Positions 34,275 to 35,029 of a DNA stretch of 35,029 bases are shown in pieces (within the stretch, counting starts at the first letter, position 1; the number at the start of each line of letters is the position of its first letter). The stretch comes from Sphingobacteriaceae bacterium UBA6709 (GTDB taxonomy: Bacteria > Bacteroidota > Bacteroidia > Sphingobacteriales > Sphingobacteriaceae), in the NCBI GenBank assembly GCA_002454425.1, contig DKIV01000021.1, positions 23,150 to 58,178 of the forward strand. The letters run 5' to 3'. The translations under genes were made by a program, and so were the position numbers. The notes below the pieces were generated by a model. That model worked only from the letters and a program-made list of their open reading frames with translations. It searched no databases and had not been told where the DNA came from.

Positions 34275-34282
34275 TATTTTTG
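34275..34282 (+). promoter_or_regulatory. -7 promoter element of rlmH
   Basis: TATTTTTG (TAnnTTTG) ends four bases before the rlmH ATG, so transcription would start near the first codon. No clear -33 element is visible. Confidence 0.4.
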
Positions 34283-34286
34283 CAAC

Positions 34287-34760
34287 ATGAAGATCACGCT
34301 GCTCACCGTGGGTAAAACCGAAGACAAATATCTTATTGAAGGTATTGAGAAATATGTTAAACGCCTTAAACATTATGTAAACTTCGTTTCTATAGAAATT
34401 CCGGAGCTCAAGAACACGAAAAACCTCAGCACTGACCAGCAAAAAGCTAAAGAAGCCGAGCTTATAAGGAAACATCTTCAAAACGGTGACTTCATCGTCC
34501 TGCTTGACGAAAAGGGTAAAGAATTTACCTCGGCCAATTTCGCGGCATTTATAAGTAAGAAGATGGTTAGCGGACTGCAGAATCTTGTGTTTATCGTGGG
34601 GGGGCCCTATGGTTTCGATACCAGCATATACGAAAAAGCGGGCGACAAGATTTCCCTATCCAGAATGACCTTCTCACACCAGATGGTTCGTTTGTTCTTC
34701 GTAGAACAAATCTATCGCGCCTTTACGATACTTAAGGGCGAACCCTATCACCATGAATAG
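34287..34760 (+). CDS. rlmH: 23S rRNA (pseudouridine1915-N3) methyltransferase
   Basis: A 157-residue SPOUT-class methyltransferase that modifies pseudouridine 1915 in helix 69 of 23S rRNA on assembled ribosomes, using S-adenosylmethionine. The knot motifs are intact: L-L-D-E-K-G-K-E, F-I-V-G-G-P-Y-G-F and the C-terminal L-S-R-M-T-F-S-H-Q-M-V-R and Y-R-A-F-T-I-L-K-G-E-P-Y-H-H. Length is standard. It is divergent from msrB and convergent with the partial gene at the right edge. Confidence 0.96.
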   Translation: MKITLLTVGKTEDKYLIEGIEKYVKRLKHYVNFVSIEIPELKNTKNLSTDQQKAKEAELIRKHLQNGDFIVLLDEKGKEFTSANFAAFISKKMVSGLQNLVFIVGGPYGFDTSIYEKAGDKISLSRMTFSHQMVRLFFVEQIYRAFTILKGEPYHHE

Positions 34761-34800
34761 ATCTCGATCTTTCATCCTACAATTTTCCACCTACAAGAAG

Positions 34801-35029
34801 TTATTCCATCTTCCGGCGGCCCAGCTTAAAGGGCTCGGGTGGTGCTTCCGTTCGCGGGACAGTACCCCGCGTGGCATTCGGGATTTGTAGATTACGATAC
34901 TTCTGCTGCCATTTTATCTTATCATACATCCTGCTCGTGGGTAAATACATATCCCAGAAGCGGATATAGCCCCCCTCCGGCTCATGCTGCGCTATACGCT
35001 GGCTGACCGTCAGGGTCTCCCGCTCTGCC
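34801..35029 (-). CDS. Partial gene, C-terminal 75 residues, unknown
   Basis: A minus-strand frame is open from the window edge (codons from 35028) to a TAA at 34801-34803. The 75 residues are hydrophilic, with an aromatic helix-like part (G-Y-I-R-F-W-D-M-Y near the start, then K-I-K-W-Q-Q-K-Y) and a Pro/Arg-rich tail (R-T-E-A-P-P-E-P-F-K) ending R-R-K-M-E. I do not recognise the family. Its stop lies 40 bases from that of rlmH, as expected for a real convergent gene. The rest lies outside the window. Confidence 0.6.
   Translation of the reverse strand, partial: AERETLTVSQRIAQHEPEGGYIRFWDMYLPTSRMYDKIKWQQKYRNLQIPNATRGTVPRTEAPPEPFKLGRRKME

Overview
The window reads as a chromosomal segment of a Bacteroidota bacterium, most likely a Sphingobacteriales/Pedobacter-like organism. 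The evidence is a SusC/SusD pair followed by a glycoside hydrolase, a second GH2 enzyme, a KDO transferase (so a Gram-negative outer membrane), DivIC/FtsB placed after enolase, and repeated use of the Bacteroidota -7 promoter element TAnnTTTG close to start codons. No tRNA, rRNA, CRISPR array, intact insertion sequence or prophage gene was seen.

Layout. 1-880 has no convincing gene. Its first 400 bases can be drawn as nested short stems with a GAAA tetraloop and may be a structured RNA, possibly a group II intron remnant. 881-4062 holds a small exported protein, an MscS-type channel and a lone MacB/FtsX-type permease. 4130-8565 (minus) is a nucleotide-sugar cluster: UDP-glucose dehydrogenase, UDP-glucuronate decarboxylase, UDP-glucose 4-epimerase and dTDP-glucose 4,6-dehydratase. 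It is divergent from KDO transferase (8723-9946), so this part serves surface-polysaccharide and lipopolysaccharide synthesis. 10006-13255 (minus) has ferrochelatase, IspH and a membrane glycosyltransferase. 13344-21870 (minus) is a compact polysaccharide utilization locus, SusC-SusD-GH2, with a leader rich in inverted repeats. 22429-23969 (minus) has an RluA-family pseudouridine synthase and PanB. 24250-28929 (plus) has CarA, enolase, DivIC/FtsB, a small exported protein and a periplasmic TonB-domain protein. FabG (29068-29811), a second GH2 enzyme (30146-32611), a hotdog thioesterase and a lipoprotein MsrB lie on the minus strand. RlmH (plus) and the C-terminus of an unidentified minus-strand gene close the window.

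Most genes are ordinary housekeeping or envelope genes. The parts worth a second look are the putative structured RNA at the left edge, the structured SusC leader, the roughly 200-base carA leader, the cysteine-rich segment of ferrochelatase, a glycosyltransferase lacking the usual second DXD aspartate, the C-terminal glutamine-amidotransferase-like part of the first GH2 enzyme, and a set of -7 boxes so close to start codons that several mRNAs should be leaderless or nearly so. No clearly new defence or mobile system is visible.
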